DNA of 64,000 bases, from the NCBI RefSeq assembly GCF_013155295.1, contig NZ_JABJXT010000016.1:17732-81731 (forward strand), given 5' to 3'. Numbering within the stretch: position 1 is the stretch's first letter; each line of letters begins with the position of its first letter. Shown here piece by piece: positions 9,090-18,386 of the stretch. This DNA comes from Pseudogemmobacter hezensis (GTDB lineage: Bacteria; Pseudomonadota; Alphaproteobacteria; Rhodobacterales; Rhodobacteraceae). The notes beneath the pieces are model-generated. The model saw only the letters and a program-made list of their open reading frames with translations. It did no database searches and was not told the DNA's origin. The translations under genes and the position numbers were made by a program.

Positions 9090-9238
9090 TCTGCGCCACA
9101 GCAAGGCCCCCCTGCCCCACCCACAAATCGCGCCGCCCCACCCGTCAGGGTAGGAGCCAGGGCGGATTTTCACCTCCAGGATGCGGGCAGTAAGAGGATG
9201 CGGCCCGCAAGACCGCATCAGCCCATGGAGGATTCCCG

Positions 9239-10927
9239 GTGGCGGCTGAAACAAAAGACAGGATCGATCCGGTCACCCTGGAGATCGTTCACGGCAAGCT
9301 TTTGTCCGTGGTCGACGAGATGGGTATTGTCATGCAGCGCACCAGCATGAGCCCGGTCATCTATGAGGTTCTTGATTTCGCCTGCGGCATCTGCACCGCC
9401 GATGCCGGGCTGGTGGCGCAGACGAATGGCATTACACTTTTCACCGGCACCTTTGGCACCCAGCTGCAATCGGTGATCGATGTCTACGCGGGCGATATTC
9501 AGCCCGGCGATATCTTCGTCACCAATGACCCCTATCACGGCGGCACCCATGCCTGCGATTTCGCGATCATCCGTCCGGTTTTCTGGCAGGGTGATCTGGT
9601 GGCCTGGGCGCTGAATGTTGCGCATTGGGTTGACGTTGGCGGCGCGGTGCCCGGCAGCCTGCCCCCCGATGCCACCTCAAGCTTTCAGGAGGGGCTGCGG
9701 CTGTCGCGCATCAGGCTGGCGCGGGGCGATGTGCTGAATGAAGAGATCGTGCGCATCATCCGCGAAAACACCCGGCTGCCAGAGATTGCGATGGGCGATC
9801 TGAATGCGCAGATCGCCACGGTCCGCATCGCCGAAAAGCGCCTGCATGAGGTGCTCTCCCGCTATGGTGCCCCGCTTTTGCGCCGCTGTTTCGCGGCAAT
9901 CATCGACAGCGCGGCGCTTCGCGCCCGGGCGATCATCGGCCAGCTGCCCGACGGCGTCTATGAGGCAAAGGATGTGATCGACGGTGACGGGGTCAGCGAT
10001 GATCCGATCGCGGTTCAGGTGAAAATCACCATCGCCGGCGAAAGCGTCGAGGTCGATTTCACCGGCTGCCCGCCTGCCGCAAGGGGGCCAATCAACTGCG
10101 GCCCCGGTGCGCTGCAATCGGCGGTAAAATCGGTGTTCAAGGCGCTGGTTGCCCCGCAAGAACCCTCAAACGAGGGCTGGTTCCGGCCGCTGACCATCCA
10201 TGCCGCGCCCGGCACAGTATTCACGGCGCAGAAACCCTCGCCGACGGGCTGGTATTATGAGGGCTCGGTCCAGGCCTCCGAGCTGGTCTGGAAGGCGCTG
10301 GCGCGTTTCATGCCCGAACGCTTTTCCGCCGGATCCTATTCCTCGCTTTGCGTGATCTATCTCTCGGGTCATGGCCCGGATGGCGAGGAATTCATCCATA
10401 TCGAACCGACCCATGGCGGCTGGGGGGCCTGCGCCGATCAGGACGGGGCGAATGCGGTGATCTCGCTGACCGATGGTGACACCTATAACTACTCGGTCGA
10501 GCTGCTGGAGGCGAAATTCCCGCTGCGGGTCCGCCGTTATGATTTCAACACCGAGGGCGGCGCGGGCGGCGGCAAATATCGCGGCGGCTTTGGCGTCGTG
10601 CGCGAATATGAGGTGCTCTCGGACGGGACGGTGCTGACCGGCAGCTTCGGGCGCAATGCAACCGCCCCCTGGGGGGCCGAGGGCGGCCTTGATGGTTCGG
10701 TCAACCGCTTTGAGGTGGTCGAGGCAGGCAGCGGCCAGGTCACCTCTTACGGTCGCCTCAGCGCGCGCAGGCTGAACAGGGGCGATCTGGTGCGCGTCAT
10801 CACCGGCGGCGGCGGCGGCTGGGGTCTGCCCGCGGAACGCGACCCGGCGGCGATCAAAGCCGATCTGCGGGCCGGGCTGATCACCAGCGCAGAGGCCCGC
10901 CGCATCTATGGATATGAGGAGGCCTGA
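9239..10927 (+). CDS. hyuB: Hydantoinase B / oxoprolinase-type subunit
   Basis: 562 residues, full length for the HyuB family (N-methylhydantoinase B, 5-oxoprolinase beta half). The hallmark start DPVTLEIVHGKL is present, followed by QRTSMSPVIYE, TNDPYHGGTHACD, NCGPGALQSAVKSVF and FNTEGGAGGGKYRGG. The start is GTG at 9239, set by a GGAGG ribosome site at about 9229. With HyuA it forms an ATP-dependent cyclic-amide hydrolase that opens hydantoin- or oxoproline-like rings. Gene order here is B then A. The stop is 2 bp before hyuA, so the two are coupled. The exact substrate cannot be read from sequence. Confidence 0.9.
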   Translation: MAAETKDRIDPVTLEIVHGKLLSVVDEMGIVMQRTSMSPVIYEVLDFACGICTADAGLVAQTNGITLFTGTFGTQLQSVIDVYAGDIQPGDIFVTNDPYHGGTHACDFAIIRPVFWQGDLVAWALNVAHWVDVGGAVPGSLPPDATSSFQEGLRLSRIRLARGDVLNEEIVRIIRENTRLPEIAMGDLNAQIATVRIAEKRLHEVLSRYGAPLLRRCFAAIIDSAALRARAIIGQLPDGVYEAKDVIDGDGVSDDPIAVQVKITIAGESVEVDFTGCPPAARGPINCGPGALQSAVKSVFKALVAPQEPSNEGWFRPLTIHAAPGTVFTAQKPSPTGWYYEGSVQASELVWKALARFMPERFSAGSYSSLCVIYLSGHGPDGEEFIHIEPTHGGWGACADQDGANAVISLTDGDTYNYSVELLEAKFPLRVRRYDFNTEGGAGGGKYRGGFGVVREYEVLSDGTVLTGSFGRNATAPWGAEGGLDGSVNRFEVVEAGSGQVTSYGRLSARRLNRGDLVRVITGGGGGWGLPAERDPAAIKADLRAGLITSAEARRIYGYEEA

Positions 10928-10929
10928 AC

Positions 10930-12987
10930 ATGATCCGTCTGGCAAGTGATGTGGGCGGCACCTTCACCGACCTGCTTGGCTATGACGAGGCCAATGGCCA
11001 AGTCTATACCGCCAAAAGCCTGACCACCACCGATGACCAGTCGCGCGGGGTGATGGATACCATTCGCCTCGCGGCGCAAAAGGATGGACTTGATCCCGAC
11101 CGGGTCAGCTTTTTCGTCCATGGCGGCACCACGGTGATCAATGCGATCACCGAACGCAAAGGCGTGAAAACTGCGCTGGTGACCACGCGCGGCTTTCGGG
11201 ATGTGCTGGAAATCGGGCGCGGCAACCGGCCCGATCTTTACAACCTGCGTTTCCACAGCCCCGAACCCTATGTCGGGCGCGTGCTGCGCTTTGAGGTCAC
11301 CGAGCGGATGGACCCCGACGGCACGGTGCATCAGCCGCTTGAGCGCGCCGATGTGCTGCAGGTCGCCGAACAAATCCGCGCCGAGGGGGCCGAGGCGGTC
11401 GCCATCCTCTTCCTAAATTCCTACGCCAACCCCGCACATGAGGCGGAATGCGCCCGGCTGCTGGCCCAGGAACTGCCCGGCCTGACGATCTGCAGCAGCC
11501 ATGAGATCTCCGGCCTCTGGCGCGAGTTCGAGCGCTGCAATACCGTCGTTCTGAACGCCTATGTAAAGCCGATCATCGCGCGCTATTTCCAGCGGCTGGA
11601 AAAAGAGCTGATCGAGGGCAGCATTTGCTGCGCCCATTATGCGATGCTGTCGAATGGCGGGGTCTCTTCCTTCCGCCAGGCCTCAGACTCGCCGCTGAAC
11701 CTGGTGGAATCCGGCCCCTCGGGCGGCATTGCCGGGGCCGTGCGCATCGGCGAGATGCTGGACGAGCCAAATATCCTGGCCTTTGACGTGGGCGGCACCA
11801 CCGCGAAATGCTCGGTCATCACCGATGGCAAGGCGCGGGTGTTCTCGGATTACAAAATGGAATGGAGCCGCACCTCGCCGGGCTATCCGGTGCAGGTTCC
11901 GGTGGTCGATATCGTCGAGATCGGGGCCGGGGGCGGCTCAATCGCGCGGGTGGATGAGTTTGGCGGCCTGCGTGTCGGGCCGGAAAGCGCGGGCTCAAAA
12001 CCCGGCCCGGTCTGTTATGGCCTTGGCGGGCAGGAACCGACCGTCACCGATGCACGGCTTTTGACCGGGGTGATTGATCCTGCAGGTTTTGCCGGGGGCA
12101 AGATCGCGCTGGATGTTGAGGCCGCGCGCCGGGCCATGGCCGCGCTTGGCGCAAAGCTGGGGCTTGGGGTCGAGGAAACCGCCCAGGCGATCATCGATGT
12201 GGCCGAGGCCAATATGATCAACGCGCTGAAGCTGGTCACCATCCAGCGCGGCTATGACCCGCGCGATTTCACCCTGGTGGTGACCGGGGGCATGGGTCCG
12301 CTTTTCGCGGCCAGCCTGGGGCGAGAGCTGAATGCAAAACGCGTGGTGATCCCGCCCCATGCCGGGATCTTTTCCGCCTGGGGGATGCTGGCGGCCCGGC
12401 CCCGCGCCGATCTGCGCAAGACCTGGTTCCGCGAGCTTTCCCCCGCCGCCATCCAGGAGCTGGAGTCTGAGCTTGCCGCCATGCGGTTGGCGGCGGTTGA
12501 TTACTTTGGCAAAGAGCGGCCCGAAAACCTCAGCTACAGTCTTGCGCTGCAGCTGCGCTATCGCGGCCAGGAACATTCGGTCTCGACCACCATCGCGCTG
12601 CCGCTGGAGGCCGCAAAGATCGCCCATGCCTTCCATGCCGCGCATAAGCTGGCCTATTCCTTCGACCTGCCCGGTACCGCGGTTGAGATCACCGGCATCC
12701 ATATGGTGGCCGAGATGGAAAGCGCGGTCATCTCTGCCGCGAAAGTCGATCCGACGGGCCTTAGCCGCGCGGATGCGCTGCGCGGCAATCGCCAGGTCTT
12801 TCACGCCTCGGGCGAGGGCTGGGCGGATTGCGAGGTCTTTGACCGCGACCTGCTGCCGCCCGATCTGGCGATCAACGGCCCGGCGCTGATCGAGGAACCC
12901 ACCACCACCACATTGATCCTGCAGGGGCAAACCGCCATCCGCAATGAACGTGGATTGCTGGTCATCAGACAGAAGGACGCAAACTGA
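10930..12987 (+). CDS. hyuA: Hydantoinase A / oxoprolinase-type ATP-binding subunit
   Basis: 685 residues, typical HyuA length. An actin-like ATPase fold is marked by SDVGGTFTDLL at the N-terminus, GTTVINAITERKG, the central FDVGGTTAKCSVI phosphate loop and EIGAGGGSIARVD. The partner of HyuB, it supplies the ATP-driven phosphorylation step of ring opening. Acetone carboxylase is a related possibility, but no small gamma subunit is present. Its TGA overlaps the ATG of the ABC ATPase by one base, so it is translationally coupled to the transporter. Confidence 0.9.
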   Translation: MIRLASDVGGTFTDLLGYDEANGQVYTAKSLTTTDDQSRGVMDTIRLAAQKDGLDPDRVSFFVHGGTTVINAITERKGVKTALVTTRGFRDVLEIGRGNRPDLYNLRFHSPEPYVGRVLRFEVTERMDPDGTVHQPLERADVLQVAEQIRAEGAEAVAILFLNSYANPAHEAECARLLAQELPGLTICSSHEISGLWREFERCNTVVLNAYVKPIIARYFQRLEKELIEGSICCAHYAMLSNGGVSSFRQASDSPLNLVESGPSGGIAGAVRIGEMLDEPNILAFDVGGTTAKCSVITDGKARVFSDYKMEWSRTSPGYPVQVPVVDIVEIGAGGGSIARVDEFGGLRVGPESAGSKPGPVCYGLGGQEPTVTDARLLTGVIDPAGFAGGKIALDVEAARRAMAALGAKLGLGVEETAQAIIDVAEANMINALKLVTIQRGYDPRDFTLVVTGGMGPLFAASLGRELNAKRVVIPPHAGIFSAWGMLAARPRADLRKTWFRELSPAAIQELESELAAMRLAAVDYFGKERPENLSYSLALQLRYRGQEHSVSTTIALPLEAAKIAHAFHAAHKLAYSFDLPGTAVEITGIHMVAEMESAVISAAKVDPTGLSRADALRGNRQVFHASGEGWADCEVFDRDLLPPDLAINGPALIEEPTTTTLILQGQTAIRNERGLLVIRQKDAN

Positions 12988-14066
12988 TGGCGATATCGAT
13001 CGGCCTGCGCGGCCTTTGTCGCCGGTTTGGGGATCAGACCGCGCTGGCCCCGCTGGATCTGGACATCCGGGCGGGCGAGTTCTTCACGCTGCTTGGATCA
13101 TCAGGCTCTGGCAAAAGCACGCTGCTCAAGCTGATCGGCGGCTTTGACCAGCCGAGCGCCGGCACCGTCAGCTTTGACGGCACCGATGTAACGCGGCTGC
13201 CGGCGAACCGGCGGCAATGCAATACGGTCTTTCAGGATCTGGCGCTGTTCCCGCATATGTCGGTCGAACAGAATGTGGCCTATGGGCTGCGGGTGCGCCG
13301 TGAAAGCCGGGCGGATTGCGCGCAGAAGGTGGCTGAAGCGCTGAAGCTGGTGGCGCTTGAGGGCTATCAGCGCCGCGCCATCACCGCACTTTCCGGCGGG
13401 CAACGGCAAAGGGTTGCGCTGGCCCGTTCGCTGGTAATGGAGCCGGGGATCCTCTTGCTGGATGAGCCGCTGACCGGCCTTGATGAACGTCTGCGCCAGC
13501 AGATGCGCGATGAATTCGGGCGTCTGCACCGCAAGACCGGGGCAACCTTTGTGCTGGTGACCCATAACCAGGATGAGGCGATGAGCCTTTCCGACCGCAT
13601 GGGCATCATGCACCACGGCCGCCTTGAACAGGTCGGCACGCCCTTTGAGATCCTGCACCGCCCCGCCAATGAATTCGTGGCGCGGTTTGTCGGCCTGGAA
13701 TCGATCCTGACACCCGAGCGCGTCATGCGCGACGGCGAGCGCCTGGCGGTGATGATCGCCGGACAGCGCTTTGATCTGGCCGATTACCGCGAGGCAGCGC
13801 TTCCGGGCAAAATCGCCCTGCGGTCAGACCGGATCCGGATTGTCGCAGACCCGGGGGGCGGCGGCCTTTCGGGCCTGGTCACCGCCCTGCAGTTCCGCGG
13901 CCTGCATTACGAATGCAGTCTCGATCTGCGCGGCGCGGGGCATGTGACGGCGATCATCCCCTCGGTCGAGATGCCAAGGACGATCAGCCCCGGGTCCGAG
14001 GTGGGCGTCATACTCGCCGATGGCGCTCTGGTTCCGGTTATGGAACAGGCGAAAGAAACAGCCTGA
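12987..14066 (+). CDS. Spermidine/putrescine-type ABC importer, ATPase subunit (PotA-like)
   Basis: 359 residues. The nucleotide-binding domain has Walker A GSSGSGKST (38-46), signature LSGGQRQ (135-141) and Walker B ILLLDE (155-160), with a C-terminal TOBE-type domain from about residue 270. It energises the permease pair encoded downstream. It overlaps hyuA by one base, and the binding protein starts 36 bp later. Family relatives import polyamines, opines or other cationic or small organic compounds; here the cargo is probably the HyuAB substrate. Confidence 0.88.
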   Translation: MAISIGLRGLCRRFGDQTALAPLDLDIRAGEFFTLLGSSGSGKSTLLKLIGGFDQPSAGTVSFDGTDVTRLPANRRQCNTVFQDLALFPHMSVEQNVAYGLRVRRESRADCAQKVAEALKLVALEGYQRRAITALSGGQRQRVALARSLVMEPGILLLDEPLTGLDERLRQQMRDEFGRLHRKTGATFVLVTHNQDEAMSLSDRMGIMHHGRLEQVGTPFEILHRPANEFVARFVGLESILTPERVMRDGERLAVMIAGQRFDLADYREAALPGKIALRSDRIRIVADPGGGGLSGLVTALQFRGLHYECSLDLRGAGHVTAIIPSVEMPRTISPGSEVGVILADGALVPVMEQAKETA

Positions 14067-14102
14067 CAACAAGAAAAGCTGCACCCAGCAAGGAGAAAAC
14101 GG

Positions 14103-15266
14103 ATGAAAAGATCAGGACGGCTTACCCCCCCCGGCGCTTTTAGCCGCAGGCAGTTCTCGGCGATGTCGCTGGGCGGGCTTGCGGCTTTTGCAGCCTCGCC
14201 ACTGATGATGCGCGCCGCCCATGCCGCCGGGACCGAGATCGCCTTCTGGGGCACCGGCACGCTTGATATCGGCGACGCCTGGGCACAGACGCAAAGCGAC
14301 ATCGGGCTAAGCGTCAATTTCACCGACAATGGCAATGACCCCGGCCCCATCGTCGCCCGCCTTGTCGCGGGCAATGCGAATGCGGTCTATGACCTCAGCG
14401 GGTTGCAGGGGGGCGCCGAAAAAGAACTGGCGAAACAAGGCGCTATTGTGCCGTGGGACACCAGCAAGATCGCCAATTGGGACAAGGTCTGGCAATGGGC
14501 GAAAGACATCCCCTATCTGACCGACAACGGCCAGCAAATCGGCATCCCCTGCGTGGTCAATGCCGATTCCATCATCTACCGCAAGGACAAGCTGGGCCTT
14601 GTCGACAGCTATGGCGTGATCTTTGACCCCAAACTGAAGGGCCGGGTCGCGATGGAGGACGCCTGGATCAATTCCGCGATCTTCGCCGCCATCTACCTTA
14701 AAGGCGCGGAAAATGCGCCGATCAATGATCCGGGCAACCTGACCGAGGACGAGCTGGGCCTCGTGATGGAGTTCCTGATCAAACACAAGCGCGACGGCCA
14801 GTTCCGCACCTTCTGGAACGGCTGGGAACAGGGCGTGCAGCTGGTCGCAGATGAAGAGGTCGACGCCATGACCGGCTGGGAGCCGATCGTCCTGGAAGGG
14901 CAGCGGCGCGGCCTTGATGTGGCCTATGCCGAACCGGTCGAGGGCTATGAGGGCTGGGGCAACAACCTGCTGCTGCACAAGGGCGCGGTTGATCGTGGCC
15001 TGGGTGATGCGGCCCATCAGCTGGCAAACTGGATCTATGACGGCTTTTATGGCGCGCAACTGGCGCTGTCGCGCGGCTATGTGGTGCCCAGCGACAAAAA
15101 CACCGAATGGGCGGCGGGCAATCTTGAAACCGCCGGGGCCGATCAGGTGAAATCGGTCGTCGATCACGTTGCGAAGAAATTCTCGGGCAAGGTCTATTGG
15201 CAAAACACCCGCCCCGACAATTTCCAGCTTTACGAAGAGTGGTGGCAAAAACTGCGCAACAGCTGA
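14103..15266 (+). CDS. Periplasmic solute-binding protein, PotD-like, Tat-exported
   Basis: 387 residues. The N-terminus carries a twin-arginine signal (SRRQFSAMSLGG, about residues 14-25) with cleavage expected near AAHA (about 38-41), so it is exported folded. The mature part is a type 2 periplasmic binding fold of the spermidine/putrescine-binding group (YDLSGLQGG, IIYRKDKLG, EEVDAMTGWEP). The ribosome site AAGGAG sits 8 bases before the ATG. It is the specificity determinant of the importer. The adjacent hydantoinase suggests a cyclic amide or related N-compound. Confidence 0.85.
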   Translation: MKRSGRLTPPGAFSRRQFSAMSLGGLAAFAASPLMMRAAHAAGTEIAFWGTGTLDIGDAWAQTQSDIGLSVNFTDNGNDPGPIVARLVAGNANAVYDLSGLQGGAEKELAKQGAIVPWDTSKIANWDKVWQWAKDIPYLTDNGQQIGIPCVVNADSIIYRKDKLGLVDSYGVIFDPKLKGRVAMEDAWINSAIFAAIYLKGAENAPINDPGNLTEDELGLVMEFLIKHKRDGQFRTFWNGWEQGVQLVADEEVDAMTGWEPIVLEGQRRGLDVAYAEPVEGYEGWGNNLLLHKGAVDRGLGDAAHQLANWIYDGFYGAQLALSRGYVVPSDKNTEWAAGNLETAGADQVKSVVDHVAKKFSGKVYWQNTRPDNFQLYEEWWQKLRNS

Positions 15267-15310
15267 TCCACCCGCTCCCTGCGCGGCTGTCTGGGGCGGT
15301 CGCGCAGGTC

Positions 15311-15376
15311 TGGCCTTTCCTCAGCTCTGGCCCTTCCGCAGCTCTGGCTTTTCCTCAGCTTTGGCCCATCCTTCAG
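15311..15376 (+). repeat. 17-bp degenerate tandem repeat, about four copies
   Basis: Unit TGGCCTTTCCTCAGCTC begins at 15311, 15328 and 15345, with a partial fourth copy at 15362. It lies in the 122-bp gap between the binding-protein stop and the permease start, ending just before the permease ribosome site. Copies differ by one to three bases. It may be a replication-slippage product or a post-transcriptional element setting different expression of binding protein and permease. Confidence 0.8.
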
Positions 15377-15388
15377 TGAGGCACCTCT

Positions 15389-16249
15389 ATGTTCCTGATC
15401 AGACGTGGACTGGCCCTGGCAAGCCCTGGCTTTCTGCTGGTGCTGACCCTTGGCTTTCTGCCGCTGGCCATCATCCTTGTCTGGAGCTTCTGGACATGGG
15501 ATCCGGCAACCTACTGGATTCGGCCGGATTTCTCATTTGATGCCTATGCGCAGATCGGCGAGGCCGGGCGCTGGCATGTGATCCTGTCCAGCCTGGGCAA
15601 AGCGGCGCTGGCGGGGGTTTTGTGCCTGCTGGTGGGCTATCCGGCGGCGCTTGCGATCCATTTCGTGGCCTCGCGCCCGCTGGCTTTCGTGCTGATGGGG
15701 GCCTTTACGGTGCCTTTCTTCACCTCTTATCTGATCCGGGCGTTTTCCTGGCGGCTGGTGCTGGGGCGCAACGGGCTGATCAACTCCTGGCTGCTGGATC
15801 TTGGCCTGATCTCTGAACCGCTCGACTGGCTTTTGTTCAGCAATTTCGCGGTCATGGTCGGGCTGGTGGCCTCGTACCTGCCATTCGTGATCTTTCCGCT
15901 CCTGTTGTCGATGCGCCGGGTCGAGCCGAATTTCATCGCCGCCAGCCAGGACCTTGGCGCGGGCTTTCTGCGCACACTGTTCACCGTGATCATTCCGCTG
16001 ACCAAACCGGGGATCTTTGCCGGCTTTCTCTTTGTCTTCGTGATGGCGGCGGGATCCTCGACCGAGGTGCAGATGCTTGGCGGGGCCGGAGCCTCGATGA
16101 TCTCCATCATCATCAATGACGTGATGCGGGTGGTGAATTTCCCGCTGGCCTTTGCGATCTCGGCGGTGGTGCTGGTTTTGCTGTTTGCGGCGGTGCTGAT
16201 CGGCAACCGCATCTTTGGCCTGACAAAGCTCTTCGAGGATTTCAAATGA
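15389..16249 (+). CDS. ABC importer permease, PotB-like
   Basis: 286 residues with six membrane segments. The cytoplasmic EAA-type loop is seen around AASQDLGAGFLRTLFTVIIPLTKPG, which docks the ATPase. It pairs with the next permease, whose ATG overlaps this stop by four bases. The binding protein is upstream, past the tandem repeat. Same transport system as the PotA-like ATPase. Confidence 0.88.
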   Translation: MFLIRRGLALASPGFLLVLTLGFLPLAIILVWSFWTWDPATYWIRPDFSFDAYAQIGEAGRWHVILSSLGKAALAGVLCLLVGYPAALAIHFVASRPLAFVLMGAFTVPFFTSYLIRAFSWRLVLGRNGLINSWLLDLGLISEPLDWLLFSNFAVMVGLVASYLPFVIFPLLLSMRRVEPNFIAASQDLGAGFLRTLFTVIIPLTKPGIFAGFLFVFVMAAGSSTEVQMLGGAGASMISIIINDVMRVVNFPLAFAISAVVLVLLFAAVLIGNRIFGLTKLFEDFK

Positions 16250-17043
16250 GTGTCGGCTTTGAAAAACGCAGCATCCGGCTGGTGATCTGGGCGCTGACGG
16301 CGATTGCGCTGATCGTGGTCTATCTGCCGCCGATCTATCTGGTCGGGGTCTCGTTCAATCCCGCGCTGCAGCCTGCCCTGCCCGCGCCCGGCGAGATCAG
16401 CCTGAAATGGTATGGCGCCCTTCTGGGCGAGGGGCGCCTGTTCGCGGCCCTGCGCGAAAGCCTGCTGATCGCCAGCGTTGTCACCCTGGTCTCAACCGTG
16501 ACCGCGCTGATCGCGGCGCTGGCCTATCTGGAACTGGGCAAGCTGCGCAACAGCTGGTTTTTGCTGATGATCCTGCCGATGTTCGTGCCGGGCATCATCC
16601 AGGGCCTTGCGCTTTCGGTGCTGCTGAACCGCTGGGAGGTGGTGCCCTTCTGGGGCACGGTTGCGCTTGGCCATGTGCTTTGGGCGATGCCGTTTTCCTT
16701 TACCGTCATCCTGACCTCTATGGTTTCGGTCCGGCGCAGCTATCTGCTGGCGGCCGCCGATCTGGGGGCCGGATGGGGACAGAGAACGCGCCAGATCGTG
16801 CTGCCGCTGATCCTGCCGGGGCTGGTGGGCAGCGTGGTGTTCTCTTTCCTGCTGTCTTTCAACGAGTTTTCCCGCTCGTCCTATCTGGTCGGGCGTCAGA
16901 ACACGCTGCCGCTTGAGATGTTTGGCAAGATGAACTCGGGCGCGACACCGACAATCTATGCGCTTTCGGGTCTGACACTGATCGTCTCGATCCTGCTGGT
17001 GGGGATCGTAATGCTGATCAGCGCCAGGCGCAGCCGCAGCTGA
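16246..17043 (+). CDS. ABC importer permease, PotC-like
   Basis: 265 residues with six membrane segments; the EAA loop is AAADLGAGWGQRTRQIVLPLILPG. It starts in an ATGA overlap with the PotB-like gene, so the two are coupled. Completes the four-component importer. The amidohydrolase follows after 42 bp and is probably in the same transcript. Confidence 0.88.
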   Translation: MSVGFEKRSIRLVIWALTAIALIVVYLPPIYLVGVSFNPALQPALPAPGEISLKWYGALLGEGRLFAALRESLLIASVVTLVSTVTALIAALAYLELGKLRNSWFLLMILPMFVPGIIQGLALSVLLNRWEVVPFWGTVALGHVLWAMPFSFTVILTSMVSVRRSYLLAAADLGAGWGQRTRQIVLPLILPGLVGSVVFSFLLSFNEFSRSSYLVGRQNTLPLEMFGKMNSGATPTIYALSGLTLIVSILLVGIVMLISARRSRS

Positions 17044-17085
17044 GGCGCGCGCCGCGCGCTCAGCCCAATCCCCATCGGAGCCCCC

Positions 17086-18264
17086 ATGACCAACGACCGG
17101 ATTTCACAAATCGCACAGACTGCTGTGGGCTGGCGTCACCACCTGCACCGCTGCCCCGAGCCGGGCTATGCCGAGCATGAGACCGCAGATTTCATCGCGC
17201 AGACCCTGATCTCTTTTGGGCTGACCCCCAGCCGGGGGCTGGCGGGCACCGGGGTCGTGGCCGAGATTTCCGGAAGCCACGCAGGCCCGGTGACGGCCCT
17301 GCGCTGCGAAATGGATGCGCTGCCGATCCAGGAGGTGGCCGATCTGCCCCATGCCTCTCGCAACGGGGGTTTCATGCATGCCTGCGGCCATGACGGGCAT
17401 ATGGCAATGTTGCTGGGCCTGGCGCAAAGCCTGGCTGAGGACCGGACCTTCCCCGGCAAGGTGGTGCTGATCTTCCAGCCCGCCGAAGAAACCGGCGGCG
17501 GTGCCCTGCGGATGATAGATGAGGGGCTTTTGCAGGCCCATCCCTTTGACCGTGTCTTCTCGATCCACAACCTGCCGGGCGAGCCCGCAGGCGCGATCCT
17601 GACCCGCAGCGGACCGATCATGGCGGCGGCAACGGTCTGGGATCTGACGATCCGGGGCAAGGGCAGCCATGCGGGATGGCCGCATCTGGGGATTGACGCG
17701 ATCAGTATTGCGGCGGATTTCGTGCAGGGCTGTCAGGCGATAGTGGCCCGCAGGACCGACCCGGTCGCGGGCGCGACGCTCTCTCCTACAAGGATCAGCG
17801 GCGGCAATACCTATAACACCCTGCCCGAAGAGGTGCATATCGGCGGCACGCTGCGCGCGCTGGATGACGGGGTCAGCGATGCGATCATCGCCCGGATGCG
17901 GGCGCTCGCAGCGGGGCTGGCGCTCTCGGCTGATTGCCGCCTGGATTTCCGCGTCACGCCCGGCTATCCGGTCACCGTCAACCACCCGTCGGTTCTGGCG
18001 GATGTGATGCGGGCGGCGCGGGCTGTGGCGGGTGACAACGTCAGTGACAGTGTCAGCCCGAAAATGGGCACCGAGGATTTCGCCTATATGCTGCGCGAGA
18101 AACCGGGGGCCTATATCTTCCTTGGCGCCGGGGACATTCCCGCGCTGCATGCCAATCTCTACGATTTCAACGATGCGATCCTGGAGCCTGGCATCAGACT
18201 GATGGCGGCGCTGATCCGCACTGCCAGCATGCAGGACACTGACAGCCTGCACCCGGCCGCTTAA
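17086..18264 (+). CDS. M20 family metallo-amidohydrolase (hippurate hydrolase/N-acyl or N-carbamoyl amino acid amidohydrolase type)
   Basis: 392 residues, the usual length. Metal and catalytic features include CEMDALPI (about 87-94), CGHDGHMAM (about 101-109) and FQPAEETGGGA (about 131-141), with a lid domain in the middle and a C-terminal PKMGTEDFAYML motif. M20D enzymes cleave amide or carbamoyl bonds of amino acid derivatives. As the last gene of the island it could hydrolyse the open-chain product made by HyuAB, for example an N-carbamoyl or N-acyl amino acid. Substrate assignment is inference. Confidence 0.82.
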   Translation: MTNDRISQIAQTAVGWRHHLHRCPEPGYAEHETADFIAQTLISFGLTPSRGLAGTGVVAEISGSHAGPVTALRCEMDALPIQEVADLPHASRNGGFMHACGHDGHMAMLLGLAQSLAEDRTFPGKVVLIFQPAEETGGGALRMIDEGLLQAHPFDRVFSIHNLPGEPAGAILTRSGPIMAAATVWDLTIRGKGSHAGWPHLGIDAISIAADFVQGCQAIVARRTDPVAGATLSPTRISGGNTYNTLPEEVHIGGTLRALDDGVSDAIIARMRALAAGLALSADCRLDFRVTPGYPVTVNHPSVLADVMRAARAVAGDNVSDSVSPKMGTEDFAYMLREKPGAYIFLGAGDIPALHANLYDFNDAILEPGIRLMAALIRTASMQDTDSLHPAA

Positions 18265-18310
18265 GGCTGGGCCTGCAATCCGGCCAGCCATCCCAGGAAG
18301 AACGGATCTC

Positions 18311-18370
18311 TGTGTCAGGCTGGCTTGTGTCAGGCTGGCCAGTGTCGGGCTGGCTTGTGTCGGGTTTGCG
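18311..18370 (+). repeat. 15-bp tandem repeat, four copies, between convergent genes
   Basis: Units begin at 18311, 18326, 18341 and 18356, with consensus TGTGTCAGGCTGGCT. The first three copies differ by only one to three bases and the fourth is more diverged. It lies between the convergent amidohydrolase and DeoR regulator genes and stops about 17 bp before the regulator's stop codon. No terminator with a T-run is otherwise visible in the gap. Confidence 0.85.
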
Positions 18371-18386
18371 CCTGCCAGGCCAGGGG

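Noticed and set aside
9239..12987. Acetone carboxylase instead of hydantoinase
   Set aside because: HyuA/HyuB are related to acetone carboxylase subunits, but there is no gamma subunit gene, and a transporter and amidohydrolase follow directly.
15311..18370. CRISPR-like arrays at the two short tandem repeats
   Set aside because: Units of 15 and 17 bp are directly adjacent with no spacers, and no cas genes are present.
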